Of a stretch of DNA of 64,000 nucleotides, positions 24,803 to 36,700 are shown piece by piece. A program made the translations under genes and the position numbers. The first letter of the stretch is position 1. Each line of letters begins with the position of its first letter. Source of the stretch: Aquabacter sp040049275 (lineage in GTDB: Bacteria; Pseudomonadota; Alphaproteobacteria; Rhizobiales; Xanthobacteraceae); the NCBI RefSeq assembly GCF_040049275.1, contig NZ_JBDZDT010000008.1, forward strand, positions 248,001 to 312,000. The letters are read 5' to 3'. The notes under the pieces were generated by a model. It was not told the DNA's origin and did no database searches. It saw nothing but the letters and a program-made list of their open reading frames with translations.

Positions 24803-25879
24803 ATGAAGGCCTACAAGATCGCAGCCATTCCCGGCGACGGCATCGGCGGGGAGGTCATTTCCGCCGGCGTCGAGGTGCTGCACGCGCTTGCCGGGCGCGA
24901 AGGCACCTTCAGCTTTGAGGTCGAAGAATTCGACTGGGGCGGCGAATACTATAAGCGGCACGGGCGGATGATGCCCGAGAACGGCCGCGACCTCATCCGT
25001 CACCACGATGCCATCCTGTTCGGCTCCGCCGGCCACCCGGAGATCCCCGATCACATCACGCTCTGGGGATTGAGGCTCGCCATCTGCCAGCCGTTCGACC
25101 AGTACGCCAATGTGCGGCCGACGCGCATCCTGCCGGGCATCACCTCGCCCCTGCGCCACGTGGGGGGCAAGGAGCTGGACTGGGTCATCGTCCGCGAGAA
25201 TTCAGAGGGCGAATATGCGGGTGTCGGCGGCCGGGCCCACCAGGGTCATCCCCTGGAGGTGGCTACCGACGTCGCTATGTTCACCCGGGGCGGCGTGGAG
25301 CGCATCATCCGGTTTGCCTTCCGCCTCGCCCAATCCCGTCCCCGAAAGCTGCTCACGGTCGTGACCAAGTCCAATGCCCAGCGCCATGCAATGGTGATGT
25401 GGGATGAGGTGGCCACACAGGTGGCGGCCGAGTTCCCGGATGTGACGTGGGACAAGATGCTGGTGGACGCCATGACGGTGCGCATGGTGATGAAACCGGA
25501 GAGCCTCGACACCATCGTCGCCACCAACCTGCATGCGGACATCCTTTCGGATCTCGCGGCCGCGCTCGCGGGATCGCTGGGCATCGCGCCTACCGCCAAC
25601 CTCAATCCGGAGCGCGCCTTCCCGTCCATGTTCGAACCCATTCACGGCTCGGCTTTCGACATTACGGGCAAGGGCATCGCCAATCCGGTCGGCACCTTCT
25701 GGTCCTCGGTGATGATGCTGGAGCATCTCGGCGAGAAGGCCGCCGCCGACCGGCTGATGTCGGCCATCGAGCGGGTGACCGGCGATGCGCGCTTCCACAC
25801 CCCCGACCTCGGCGGAAAGGCCACCACCGCCGATGTCACGCGGGGCGTGATCGATACCATTCACGGCGCCAACATTTGA
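24803..25879 (+). CDS. Tartrate/D-malate dehydrogenase-type decarboxylating dehydrogenase
   Basis: A 358-residue member of the isocitrate/isopropylmalate dehydrogenase family. It starts MKAYKIAAIPGDGIGGEV, has RENSEGEYAGVGGRAHQG, KSNAQRHAMVMW, the metal-binding VDAMTVRMVMKPESLDTIVA with ATNLHADILSDL, and NPERAFPSMFEPIHGSAFDI. The sequence WGLRLAICQPFDQYANVRP and the Gly-Glu-Tyr-Ala-Gly form are characteristic of tartrate dehydrogenase/decarboxylase or D-malate dehydrogenase instead of LeuB. It would convert an imported 2-hydroxy-dicarboxylate to a keto acid and CO2 with NAD and a divalent metal. It probably forms an operon with the Bug gene under GntR control. Confidence 0.87.
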   Translation: MKAYKIAAIPGDGIGGEVISAGVEVLHALAGREGTFSFEVEEFDWGGEYYKRHGRMMPENGRDLIRHHDAILFGSAGHPEIPDHITLWGLRLAICQPFDQYANVRPTRILPGITSPLRHVGGKELDWVIVRENSEGEYAGVGGRAHQGHPLEVATDVAMFTRGGVERIIRFAFRLAQSRPRKLLTVVTKSNAQRHAMVMWDEVATQVAAEFPDVTWDKMLVDAMTVRMVMKPESLDTIVATNLHADILSDLAAALAGSLGIAPTANLNPERAFPSMFEPIHGSAFDITGKGIANPVGTFWSSVMMLEHLGEKAAADRLMSAIERVTGDARFHTPDLGGKATTADVTRGVIDTIHGANI

Positions 25880-25972
25880 CGGCCGGATAAGCGCCGGCAG
25901 GCGAAACTTTTGCCGGAGGAGGTCGCCCGTTTGCCGGTCCGTGCCGGCGCGGGGGCGGACCGTCTCCGGCCT

Positions 25973-27118
25973 TTAGCGCTTCACCAGGATGGAGCCGTCG
26001 ATCTGCGACACCCGCTCAACACCTGTCAGGGTCATCGCCACGCGCATTTCCTTGGCGATGATGTCGAGCAGGTTCTCCACCCCCGCCTGGCCGCCGCTCG
26101 CCAAGGCATAGGCGAAGGCGCGGCCGAGCAGCACGCCCTTCGCGCCCAGGGCGAGCATGCGCACGACATCCAGGCCCGAGCGGATGCCGCAATCGGCCAG
26201 AATGGTGAGGTCGCCCCCCACCGCATCGGCGATGGCCGGCAGCGCCCGGGCGCTGGAGAGCACCCCGTCGAGCTGGCGGCCGCCATGGTTTGACACGACG
26301 ATACCGTCGGCCCCGAACGTCACCGCCTCGCGTGCATCCTCGGGGTCGAGTATCCCCTTGATGATGATCGGTCCGCGCCAGAAATCACGGATCCATTCAA
26401 GATCGGACCAGCTGATCGACGGATCGAAATTCGTGGCGAGCCAGCCGATATAGTCGGCAAGGCCGGTCGGCTTGCCGAGATATTTGGAGACATTGCCGAG
26501 GTCATGGGGCGTGCCCATCAGGCCGACATCATAAGCCCAGCTCGGCTTGAAGACGGCCTGGAGCATGCGCCTCTGGGCGCCATAGGGCCCGGACATGCCC
26601 GAATGAGGGTCGCGATAGCGCGCGCCCGGCGTCGGCATGTCGACGGTGAAGACGAGGGTGCTCACCCCGAGAGCCTGCGCCCGCTCGAGCGCATTCCTCA
26701 TGAAACCGCGGTCTTTGAGGACATAGAGCTGGAACCAGGGCGCCCTAGGGCTTGCCGGCACCACCTCCTCAAGCGGACAGACGGAGACCGTGGACAGGGT
26801 GGTGGTGATGCCCTTGGCCGCCGCCGCCTTGGCCGCCTGCACCTCGCCGCGACGGGCGAGCATACCCGCGAGCCCCACCGGAGCGAGGGCGACCGGCATG
26901 GCGAACGGCTGTCCGAAAAGCTCGGTCTCGAGGCTGAGCTTCTCGACATTCTTGAGCACGCGCTGCCGGAGGCTGATGCCTTCGAGGTCGAGGACGTTGT
27001 TGGCCAGCGTCCGCTCGGCATAGGCGCCACCGTCGACATAGTCGAACAGGAAACGCGGCAGCTTGCGTTTGGCGGCGGCGCGATAGTCGTTGGGAGAAGC
27101 GATGATCATGAGGGGCAA
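25973..27118 (-). CDS. FMN-dependent alpha-hydroxy-acid oxidase/L-lactate dehydrogenase type
   Basis: A 381-residue TIM-barrel flavoenzyme. The core FMN and catalytic motif SNHGGRQLDGVLSSARALPA is present, with KGILDPEDAREAVTFGADGI just before it and ILADCGIRSGLDVVRMLALG after. The N-terminus DYRAAAKRKLPRFLFDYVDG and the Tyr-Val in PWFQLYVLKDRG are typical of LldD/MdlB/glycolate-oxidase members. It oxidises L-2-hydroxy acids such as lactate, glycolate or mandelate to keto acids. It is convergent with the tartrate-type dehydrogenase gene, forming a hydroxyacid-use neighbourhood. ATG codons exist at 27118 and 27109; the longer start is used here. Confidence 0.9.
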   Translation of the reverse strand: MPLMIIASPNDYRAAAKRKLPRFLFDYVDGGAYAERTLANNVLDLEGISLRQRVLKNVEKLSLETELFGQPFAMPVALAPVGLAGMLARRGEVQAAKAAAAKGITTTLSTVSVCPLEEVVPASPRAPWFQLYVLKDRGFMRNALERAQALGVSTLVFTVDMPTPGARYRDPHSGMSGPYGAQRRMLQAVFKPSWAYDVGLMGTPHDLGNVSKYLGKPTGLADYIGWLATNFDPSISWSDLEWIRDFWRGPIIIKGILDPEDAREAVTFGADGIVVSNHGGRQLDGVLSSARALPAIADAVGGDLTILADCGIRSGLDVVRMLALGAKGVLLGRAFAYALASGGQAGVENLLDIIAKEMRVAMTLTGVERVSQIDGSILVKR

Positions 27119-27752
27119 CGCGGCTGAAACGACGACGATCTCCCGTTTAGACGCAATGCTACCCCGTGACTACGCATGTCGCGCCGACTTACCAATATTC
27201 CAAGGATCAGCACGGAGGCGCGGCTCGGCCGCGATGCCATGGGACCTTCGGGCGTCCGTTTCGGGTCACGCGGGTCGCGGCTCACCCGCACCTATCAGGC
27301 AGCGCTTGGCGGGCCGACATCCGCCGAGCTATCACAAACTGATTGTGCCAACGGAATTTGCGATCTATGCGGGCATATCCCCTCCAATCCGTGCATGGTC
27401 GCATCCTACCGGCCAAACCAGCCTCATGCCCCCCCAAGCAGTACGGCCGAGGCCTCAAGCATATGAGGCTTGCGCGTAGCTTGCGTGAGGCTTTCTCAAA
27501 TATAAGAAAATGTAACAATCATATATATTGATAAGTTTCCCTTCATAAAATTGAAATAATAAAATATTTTCACTGTATTTAAGCCATGCTCAAAAATAAC
27601 GAAACCCTCTTCGAGCCGCGCCGGAGGGATGTTATTCCCTTGCATCTCGGAGGTAACCAGCACACGGCGGCACGATAGCTGCAACTGCTAAGGTCAAGAT
27701 CAAGGAGTGGTCCTTTACGCACGCAGGGCACCCACCTAAGGTTGAAAAAATC
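27119..27752. other. 634-bp intergenic region with an AT-rich island upstream of the autotransporter
   Basis: No convincing gene is present. The part from about 27490 to 27600 is strongly AT-rich compared with the surrounding DNA, including TATATATTGATAAG and AATAATAAAATATTTT runs, which give several possible -10 and -35 elements. Near 27455-27490 are short repeats (GCCTCA with TGAGGC, and repeated GAGGCTT and CTTGCG). Such AT-rich leaders often bind xenogeneic silencers or global regulators; here that is inference. A frame at 27496-27684 (minus) was considered and not supported. Confidence 0.5.
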
Positions 27753-30700
27753 TTGGGGCGGCTGGTGTCATCATTTTGTTGCAGCGCAGGCTTGTCTCGG
27801 CGCCGGATGGCAGCATCGACGGCCCTTGCGCGCTTCGCCTTCAATTCCTGCCTGATGGCGGCGTTGGCGTGCCTTTCCGGCCCCGTGGCGCACGCGGAAG
27901 ATGTCACGAACCAGAACCAGTATGATGCGGCCCTTGCCGCCGCCGAAAGCACCCCCGGTCCCGCAACCATAAACGTGACCGGGGGCGGCGGGCTGCTGAC
28001 CCTCCAGTCCGGCCCACGGGCCTATCCGCCGGGGCTTTCCACATCGCTCCAGATCAACTTCGACAGGACGACCCTCGACGTCGGCGGCGCCAGTGCCCCT
28101 GATGCCGTCCTGACGCTGGGGCCAGCCGCGACGCTCAACTTCACAGGCGCGGTGACGCCGCCCGTGCCCGGCAGCCTCGCCGGCTTTCTGCGGGTCGGCT
28201 ACGGGGGCGCCGGCACGCTCAACATCAATGGCGGGACGATCAGCGTATCCGCCATAACCGGCGGCAGTGACCCGGGCCGCGTCATCGTCGGCGGCGGTGG
28301 CGGCACTGGCATCAGCACCGTGAACATGACGGGTGGCCTCCTCTCCTTCAGCAGGAGCGGCAGCAATTACAGCGGCTTTGCCATCGGCCGCACCGCCGGG
28401 CCGGCCGGGGTGTTCAATCAGAGCGGCGGCCAGGTCACTGTCAGCGGCCTGCTCTCCGCCGACTTCGGCACCCAAGGGGGAACCGGCACCTACAACCTGA
28501 CCGGAGATGCGGTGTTCGAAAAGAACGCCGCCAATGCGCCCGGGGTTCTCTATGTGGGCTCACGGCCGGATACCGGCACGGGCATTGCCGGCTCCGGCAC
28601 GGTCCATGTGTCGGACGCGGCGAGCTTCACCTTCTACTCCGACAACATCTTCGTCGGCGATGCCCGCGCCACGGGCGCCTTCATCCAGGACGGGGCCGCC
28701 TCCAGCGTCTATCTCCAGGCGGACAACGGGGTCCTGTTCGGCTCGAACAATTCCAGCGCTGGCGGTGCCAATGGCGGCGGCCATGCGAGCTACACGCTTT
28801 CAGCCGGCACGCTCACCGTCGCCGGGAATTCCCAATCGCTGGCGCTGGGATACGCGGCAGGCGGTTCCGGCACCCTGGAGGTGAGCGGCGGCACCGCCAC
28901 CATTCTCGGCAATGCCGGCCTCAGCATCGGCACGACCGCAGGCGCCACGGGCGCCGTCATCCAGACCGGCGGCGAGGTGAATGCCCGCGTCTCTTTCGGC
29001 GCCGGCACGGGCAGCTACTCCCTCTCCGGCGGCACCCTGAAGACCGGCACCGGCATCACCGGCGGCCCCGACGACACGTTCACGCTGGCCGGCGGCACGC
29101 TGAACTTCCTTTCCGGTGCGACCACCAGTTCCGGCTTCGTGACGACGCTCTCCGCCGCCTCGACCATCGATGTGGACGGCACGTCCGCGGCCTGGAATTC
29201 CGCCACATCCGGCAGCGGGACCCTCAACAAGACCGGCGATGGCATTCTCAGCATCGGCGGGACGAACACCGGCTTCACCGGCTCTGTCACGGTGACGGAG
29301 GGAACGCTGGCGCTGACCAATGCGGCCGCGCTCTCCGCCGCCAACTCCGTGACCCTCCAGGGCGCGGGCACCAGCCTGAGCACATCGAGCGTCGGCACCG
29401 CGACGGTGACCATCGGCGCCCTCAACGGAAACGGGGCGCTCAATCTCGGCAACAGCCGGCTCGGCGTCACCGTGGGGGCCGGAGAGACGGCCGCCTATTC
29501 CGGCATCATCACCGCCGGCTTCACCAGCAACAGCACCTATGGGCGCTTCGACAAGACCGGCGCCGGCACGCTCGTCATCAACGGTGCGCGCATGGCGGAC
29601 ACCGCCACAGGCACCGGTGAGTTCTACGTCACCCAGGGCATCCTGGCGCAGACTGCCGGCGACACGGCCATCGCGTATCTGGACGTGGGCACGGGCACCA
29701 CGGCGGGCGCCGGCAATGTGGGCGCCATCACCATCTCCGGCGGTACGCTCACGGTGAACCGGACCTTCTCCGTGGGGGCGTGGGGCGGAAGCGGCACGGC
29801 GAACCAGACGGGCGGCACCGTCTTCATTCCCGACCCTGGAAGCTGCACGAGCTGCGGCGCGATCTCCATCGGCAACCAGGGCGGCACCGGCGTCTACAAC
29901 CTGTCCGGCGGCACCATCGACTTTACCGGCGGCGTCCTCAACCTCGGCCGCACCACCAGCGCGTCCTCCCCCGCTTTTTCCGGCACGCTGAACGTGTCGG
30001 GAAGCGGCGAGATCATCGCGCGGGCGGGCAACGTCATCCTCGGCAATTGGCTGGTGAGCGGATCGGGCGTGGCCGGCATCGGCGACGGCATCCTCAACCA
30101 GAGCGGCGGCACAATCCGCATCGAGAACGACGCCGAACTCTATCTCTCCGCCAAAGGCGACGGCACCTACAATCTCAGCGGCGGCGTGCTCCAGATCGGC
30201 GGGTCGTCGCTGAAGCCGGTCTATGCCAGCGGTGGCGGCACCTACGCCTTCAACCTCGGCGGCGGCACCATCGAGGTGCTGGACACGGCCCTCAGCACGA
30301 ACGCCGCTGCGACGCTGGTGGCGAACACCACCTCCACCATCGATACCAACGGCCTTGGCGCCACCTGGAATGGGGCCCTCACAGGCTCGGGCACCCTTGC
30401 CAAGCAGGGCGCCGGAACGCTGACGCTCGGCAGCATCGCCACGACAGGATATCTGGACCTCGCCGAGGGCGACCTCGCCTCCACCGGCGTGAACAATTCC
30501 ATCAGCCTGCTCAACGTCGCCTCCGGCAGCAGCCACACCCTCCAGATCGCGAGCGGGACCACGTTCACCCTGACCGGGAGCAATCCCGGCAGCACGGCGG
30601 GCCTGATCTATAACGGCTCGACGCTCAACCTCACCGGAGGCGGCACGCTCAAGGTGGGCGCGAACACCCTGGTGATTGGCTATCCCATAGGCAGCGGCCC

Positions 30701-33700
30701 GGACACACAGCCTTCCGGCGGCACGCTCAACCTCTCCGGCTCCGCGAAGCTGGACCTCAATTCCGGCACCACCTTCACGGACTTCTACGTGGGCGTCGGC
30801 TCGGGAGTGACGGGCGTAACGGGCACCGTCACGCAGGGCGGCAGCAGCCGGGTGACGCTCGGCACCAACATGATCATCGGCGGCGACGGGGCGACCGCCA
30901 CCTACACGCTGAATGGCAATTCTTCCCTCGTCACCGGCGCGAACACCTTCATCTTCATCGGCCTCAACGAGGCCCAGCGCACCGCGGGGACGACGGGCAC
31001 GCTGTCGCTCAACGACACCGCCACCTTCAGCCAGACCGACGGCTACCTGTTCCTCGGCATGGCAACGGCAGGGGGCAGTGGCGGCAGCGGCACCTATGCC
31101 GGCGACGGCGCCATCGTCCAGAACGGCAATTCGAGCGTCAATCTTTCGGGCACCAGCGTCGCCATCGGCCTCGATGCCGGCGGCACCGGCCGCTACGAGC
31201 TGAACGGCGGCCAGCTCACCATCGACACGACGCTCGCGTTGGAAGTGGGCTCGCGCGCCGGCTCGAATGGCCTCCTGGTGCAGACAGGCGGCACGCTCAC
31301 CGCCGCCGCGTCCGTGCAGGTGGGCAGCAGCGGCTCGGGTGCCTACACCATCAGCGGCGGCACCGCGGCCTTCGACGGCGGCCTCGTCATCGCCAGAGCC
31401 GCCGGCTCCACCGGCGTCGCAAACCAGAACGGCGGCACCGTCACCGCGCACGGCTTGACGTTCGGCGCCGGCACCGGCGCCTATAATCTCAATGCCGGCA
31501 CGTTCACCGTGCAGGGCTCCATTGCCGGCAACGCCGCCGGCGGCCCCGACACGCTCACCTTCGGCGGCGGCACGCTGAAGGCGGGCGGCGCCCTTTCGGC
31601 GAACGCCAATTTCAGTACCGTCATCGCCGACGACAGCATCGCCCGGATCGACACGAACACTTTCGCCATCACCTGGAACAGCGCGATATCCGGGACCGGC
31701 GACCTCATGAAGTCCGGCGCCGGCGTCCTGAGCCTCGGCGCGGCGAATACCAGCTTCACCGGCGATGTGACGGTCGGCGCAGGTATTCTGGCTCTGACCA
31801 ATGCCGCGGCCCTCTCGGCCGCCAATGGCGTCACCGTCTCCAGCGGCGCGACGTTCGACATCGGCAGTGTACCTTCCGCCCCCTCCAGCACCTACCAATT
31901 GGTGAGCATCGGCACGCTCAACGGCGCCGGCACGGTGGACGTGGGAACCAACGCGCTGCGGGTCGACATCGCCTCCGGCGAGACCGCGTCGTTCAGCGGC
32001 ACGCTGGTGGCCGACAAGAGCAGCTGGGAGAGCTCGGGCGCCGAAAGCAGCCTCGTCAAGGATGGCGCCGGCACCCTCGTCATCGACAACATGTCCATGA
32101 CGAGGGGCAACCTCTATGTGGTCAGCGGCGCCCTGTCCCAGACCTCCGGGACCACGTCCCTCACCTATCTCGCGGTGGGCGAGCAGGCGGGCGCGAGCGG
32201 CATCCTCTCGGTGACGGGCGGCCGCCTGGACATCGGCGAAGGCCTCCAAGTGGGTGACTGGGGCGGCACCGGCACCGTCAACCAGAGTGGCGGCGCCGTC
32301 TCCCTCCTTGCCACCTGCGCCAGCCCATCCAATTGCGTTGCCATGAATATCGGCAACCAGGGCGGCACGGGCACCTACAACCTCACCGGCGGCCAGCTTC
32401 TGATTGCCGGCGGCAGCCATTCCATCGGCCGCAATGCGGGCGCGCAGCCTTCGTCGAGCGGCACGCTGAACATCAGCGGCAATGCGCTGATGCAGATCAG
32501 CCCCAACGGCGCGTTCGGCACCGGCTTGCTGGTGATCGGCGACCGGGATCCCGGCTCCCAGACCAATAGCACCGGCGTGCTCAACCAGAACGGGGGCACG
32601 GTTCGCTTCGTGGACACCGCCCGCCTCTATCTCGGGGGGTACGGGTCTGGAACCTACAATCTGAATGCCGGCACGCTGGAGATCGGTGGCGCCAGCCTGC
32701 TCGGCCTCTATGGCGGCGGCGGCAATACCACTGGCTCCTACGCCTTTAACCTCGGCGGCGGCACCATCAAGGTCATCGGCACCGCGCTGACCACCAGCGT
32801 CGCCGCCACCCTCGTCTCCGGCACCACTTCGACCATCGACACCAACAGCCTCGGCGCCGCCTGGGGCGGCGTGCTGAGCGGGGATGGCGCGCTGGCGAAG
32901 ATCGGCGGGGGTACCCTCACCCTCATGGCGGCGAACAGCTATACCGGCGGCACCAACCTGTCGGGCGGCACGCTGGCGCTCGGCAATGCAGGAGCGCTGA
33001 GCAGCGGTGCGCTCAGTTTCACGGGCTCGGCGACCCTCGCTTTGAACGGCAGCTACACGCTCGCCAATGCCATCGGCATTGCGGCGGGCGCCGCCGCCAC
33101 CATCAATACGGGCATCAACAGTGTGACGCTCAATGGCGGGCTCAGCGGGAATGGCGCGCTGACGAAAGCGGGGTCTGGCACCCTCATCCTGCAGGACGCC
33201 AATTCCTATGCCGGAGGGACCACCCTTTCCGCCGGCACCCTGGCCATTGGCGATACCGGAGCTCTCGGGTCAGGGTCGCTCTCCTTCGCGGGAAGCGGCA
33301 CCCTTGCCTTCCTCGATGCGTTCACATTCACAAACCAGGTCTCCCTCGGCGCGGGCAGCATCGCTACTTTCGATACGGGTGCCAATGCGGTGACCCTCAG
33401 CGGGCCGGTCTCCGGCTCCGGCGGCCTCACCAAGGCCGGAGCCGGCGTTCTCACCCTCGCCGGCGGCAACAGCTTCAGCGGCCCCACCAGCGTCTCCGCC
33501 GGCACCCTCGCGGTGACGGGTGCGCTGACCGCCAGCAACGTCACGGTCGGATCCGGCGCGACGCTCACGGGATCGGGCAGCATCGGCGGGGCGGTCGCGG
33601 TTCAGGCGGGCGGCGTGCTCTCAGGAGCAAGCAGCACGCAGCTCTCCATGGGCGCGCTCACCCTCGCTTCCGGCTCTGTCATCAATGCCAATCTGGCTGC

Positions 33701-36700
33701 GCCTTCGCTCAGTCCCCTGTTCAATGTCGGCGGAGCGCTCACGCTCGACGGCACGGTCAACATCACCAGCCCGAACCTGACAATCGGCGTCTACCGCCTG
33801 TTCAGCTATGGGGGCGTGCTCACCAATAACGGGCTTGAAATCGGCACCGTGCCGGGGGGCCTCGACGCCTCCGACATCCTCGTGGCCGCGGGCAATGGCC
33901 GGGTGGACCTCGTCAACACCAATGGTGCCGTCCTCCAATACTGGAACGGCAGCGCGACGCTCGGCCCCGGCACGGGCGTTGTGACCGGCGGCTCCGGCAC
34001 CTGGAGCGCGACCAACGGCAACTGGACGGATGCCGCCGGCACCTTCAACGCGCCCATGCAGCCGCAGCCGAGCTTCGCCGTATTCGACGGCAGCGCCGGC
34101 ACCGTGACCGTGAACAATAGCGCCGGTGCAGTCAGCGCCACCGGCATGCAATTCGTGGTTTCCGACTATCTGATCCAGGGCGGCAGCATCACGCTGTCCG
34201 GCGCTCCGGCCGTTATCCGCGTGGGCGACGGGACGGGCGCCGGTGCGTCGATGACCGCCACCATCTCCGCGCCGCTCGCGGGAAGCACGAGCGTCGAGAA
34301 GGCCGATCTCGGCAGGCTGGTCCTCTCCGGCGCCAATACCTATAGCGGCGCCACCCTCATTTCCGCCGGCACGCTCGCTTTGTCCGGCAGCGGCAGCATC
34401 GCCGCCTCCAGCGGGGTGACCGTCAACGGCGCCTTCGACATCTCGGCGACGACCTCCGGCGCGACCATCGCGAACCTCGGCGGCACCGGCACGGTGGCGC
34501 TCGGCGCGCGCACCCTCACCATCGCCAACGGAAGCGGCACGTTCGCCGGCACGCTTTCCGGCACGGGCGGCCTCTCGCTTCAGGCCGGAACGCTGGGACT
34601 TTCCGGGGCCAACAATTACAGCGGCAACACTGCCATTGGCGCCGGCGCAACGCTCGCCCTTTCCGGCGCTGGCAGGATCGCCGACACAAGCGGCGTGGTG
34701 GCTAATGGTACCCTCGATCTCTCCGGCGCAAGCGGAGGGGTGTCGCTTGCCTCGCTGTCCGGCAGCGGCGCGGTCCAGCTCGGCGCGAACACCCTCACGC
34801 TCACCCAGGCCGCGGACACCTTCTCGGGCGCCATTTCCGGCACCGGCGCCCTGGCCCTTCAGGCCGGCAGCCAGATCCTCTCGCACGCAAACACCTATTC
34901 CGGCGGCACCACCCTCACCGGCGGCACGCTCAAACTGGAGAATGCCGCCGCCCTCGGCAGCGGCGCGCTCGCATTCGCCTCCAGCGCGACACTGCTGTTC
35001 GGCGGCGATCTCAGCCTCGCCAATGCGGTCAGTTTCGCCTCGGGCGCCAATGGCACGGTGGACGTCGCCACCCACCATGCAACTCTGACGGGGTCTCTCA
35101 CGGGCGCCGGCACCCTTACCAAGGCAGGCACCGGCGATTTGACCCTTTCGGGCGCCAATGCCGGCTTCACCGGCGCGGTGCGCATCACGCGCGGGAACCT
35201 CCTGCTCGCCGGCGCGCAGGCTCTCGGAACCGCAAATGCGGTCAATATCAGCGCCGGGGCCGGGCTCGATATCAGCGCAGTGACCGGCGGCGCAGGCTTT
35301 GCCGTGGGCGCCCTGTCCGGCGCCGGAACGGTCACAACCGGCAGCAATCGGCTCACCACAAGCGGGGGCGCCTTCTCCGGCACCATCACCGGCATGGGCG
35401 GGCTGACGAAGGTGGGGGCCGGGACCTTCACAATGAGCGGCGCCAACAACTATCAGGGCGGAACCGTCATCGAGGGGGGCATCCTGGCGGCGGGCGCCGC
35501 CAACACCTTCAGCCAGGCAAGCGCCACCACCATCAATGCCGGCGGCACGCTCGACCTCGGCGGCTTCTCCCAGGCCATCGGCACCGTCGCGCTTTCCGGC
35601 GGCACCCTGCAGAACGGCGCGCTGGCGGGAGCGGTCACCTCCACCGGAGGCATCATTTCCGGCCTCGGCGGCACCGCCAGCGTCTCGGTCACGCTCGGCA
35701 CGACCACCCTTCTCGGCACCAACGGATTCGCCGGCCCAACGACCGTGTCGGGCGGCACCCTGGTGGTCGCGGGCACCCTCACAGGCAACAATGTGACGGT
35801 CGGCGCCGGCGGCACCCTCACCGGCAGCGGCAGCATCGCCCGCAATGTGGTGGTGAACGCGGGCGGCGCGATTTCGGGCGTCACCGGAACGACGCTTTCC
35901 TTGGGGTCGCTCTCGCTCGACGCAGGCGCCGTCATCAACGCCAATTTGACGGCCCCGTCGACCGCCGCCCTGTTCGCCATCAGCGGGCACCTGATCCTCG
36001 ACGGCACGCTCAACATCACCAGCTCAAGCCTTGATGTCGGCGTTTCCCGGCTGTTCAGCTATGGCGGGACGCTGATCAATAACGGCCTCGAATTCGGCAC
36101 GCTGCCCAGCGATGTCACGGCCGCGGACCTCTCCATCATCGCCAATTCCGGCCGGGTGGACCTCATCAACACCGCGGGTACCGTGCTTCAGTTCTGGAAC
36201 GGAAACGCGGCCACAGGCCCGGGCTCCGGTACGATCAATGGCGGCTCCGGCACCTGGAACACCACGAACGGCAACTGGACGAACGCCGACGCCACGGTCA
36301 ACTCCCCCATGCAGCCTCAACCGGGCTTCGCCATCTTCGAGGGCGCGGCGGGCACGGTGACCGTGGACGACACGGGCGGCGCCGTAGGCGTCACCGGCAT
36401 GCAGTTCATGACCTCGGGCTATGTGGTGCAGGGCGATCCCATCATGCTGTCGGCGGCCGAGACCGTCATCCGCGTGGGCGATGGGACCCTGTCCGGGGCG
36501 GCCACCACCGCCACCATCGCCTCGGAGCTGACAGGCGCCAACGGCATCAACAAGACCGATCTCGGCACGCTGGTCCTCTCCGGCACCAACACTTATACGG
36601 GCGCGACCGTGATCTCCGGGGGCACGCTGGCGCTGGCGGGCACCGGCAGCATTGCCGCTTCCAGCGGCGTCGAGGCGAACGGCACGTTCGACATCTCGGC

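Noticed and set aside
27496..27684. 62-codon minus-strand open frame in the AT-rich gap before the adhesin
   Set aside because: No recognisable motif or ribosome site; its second half is simply the AT-rich promoter-like DNA.
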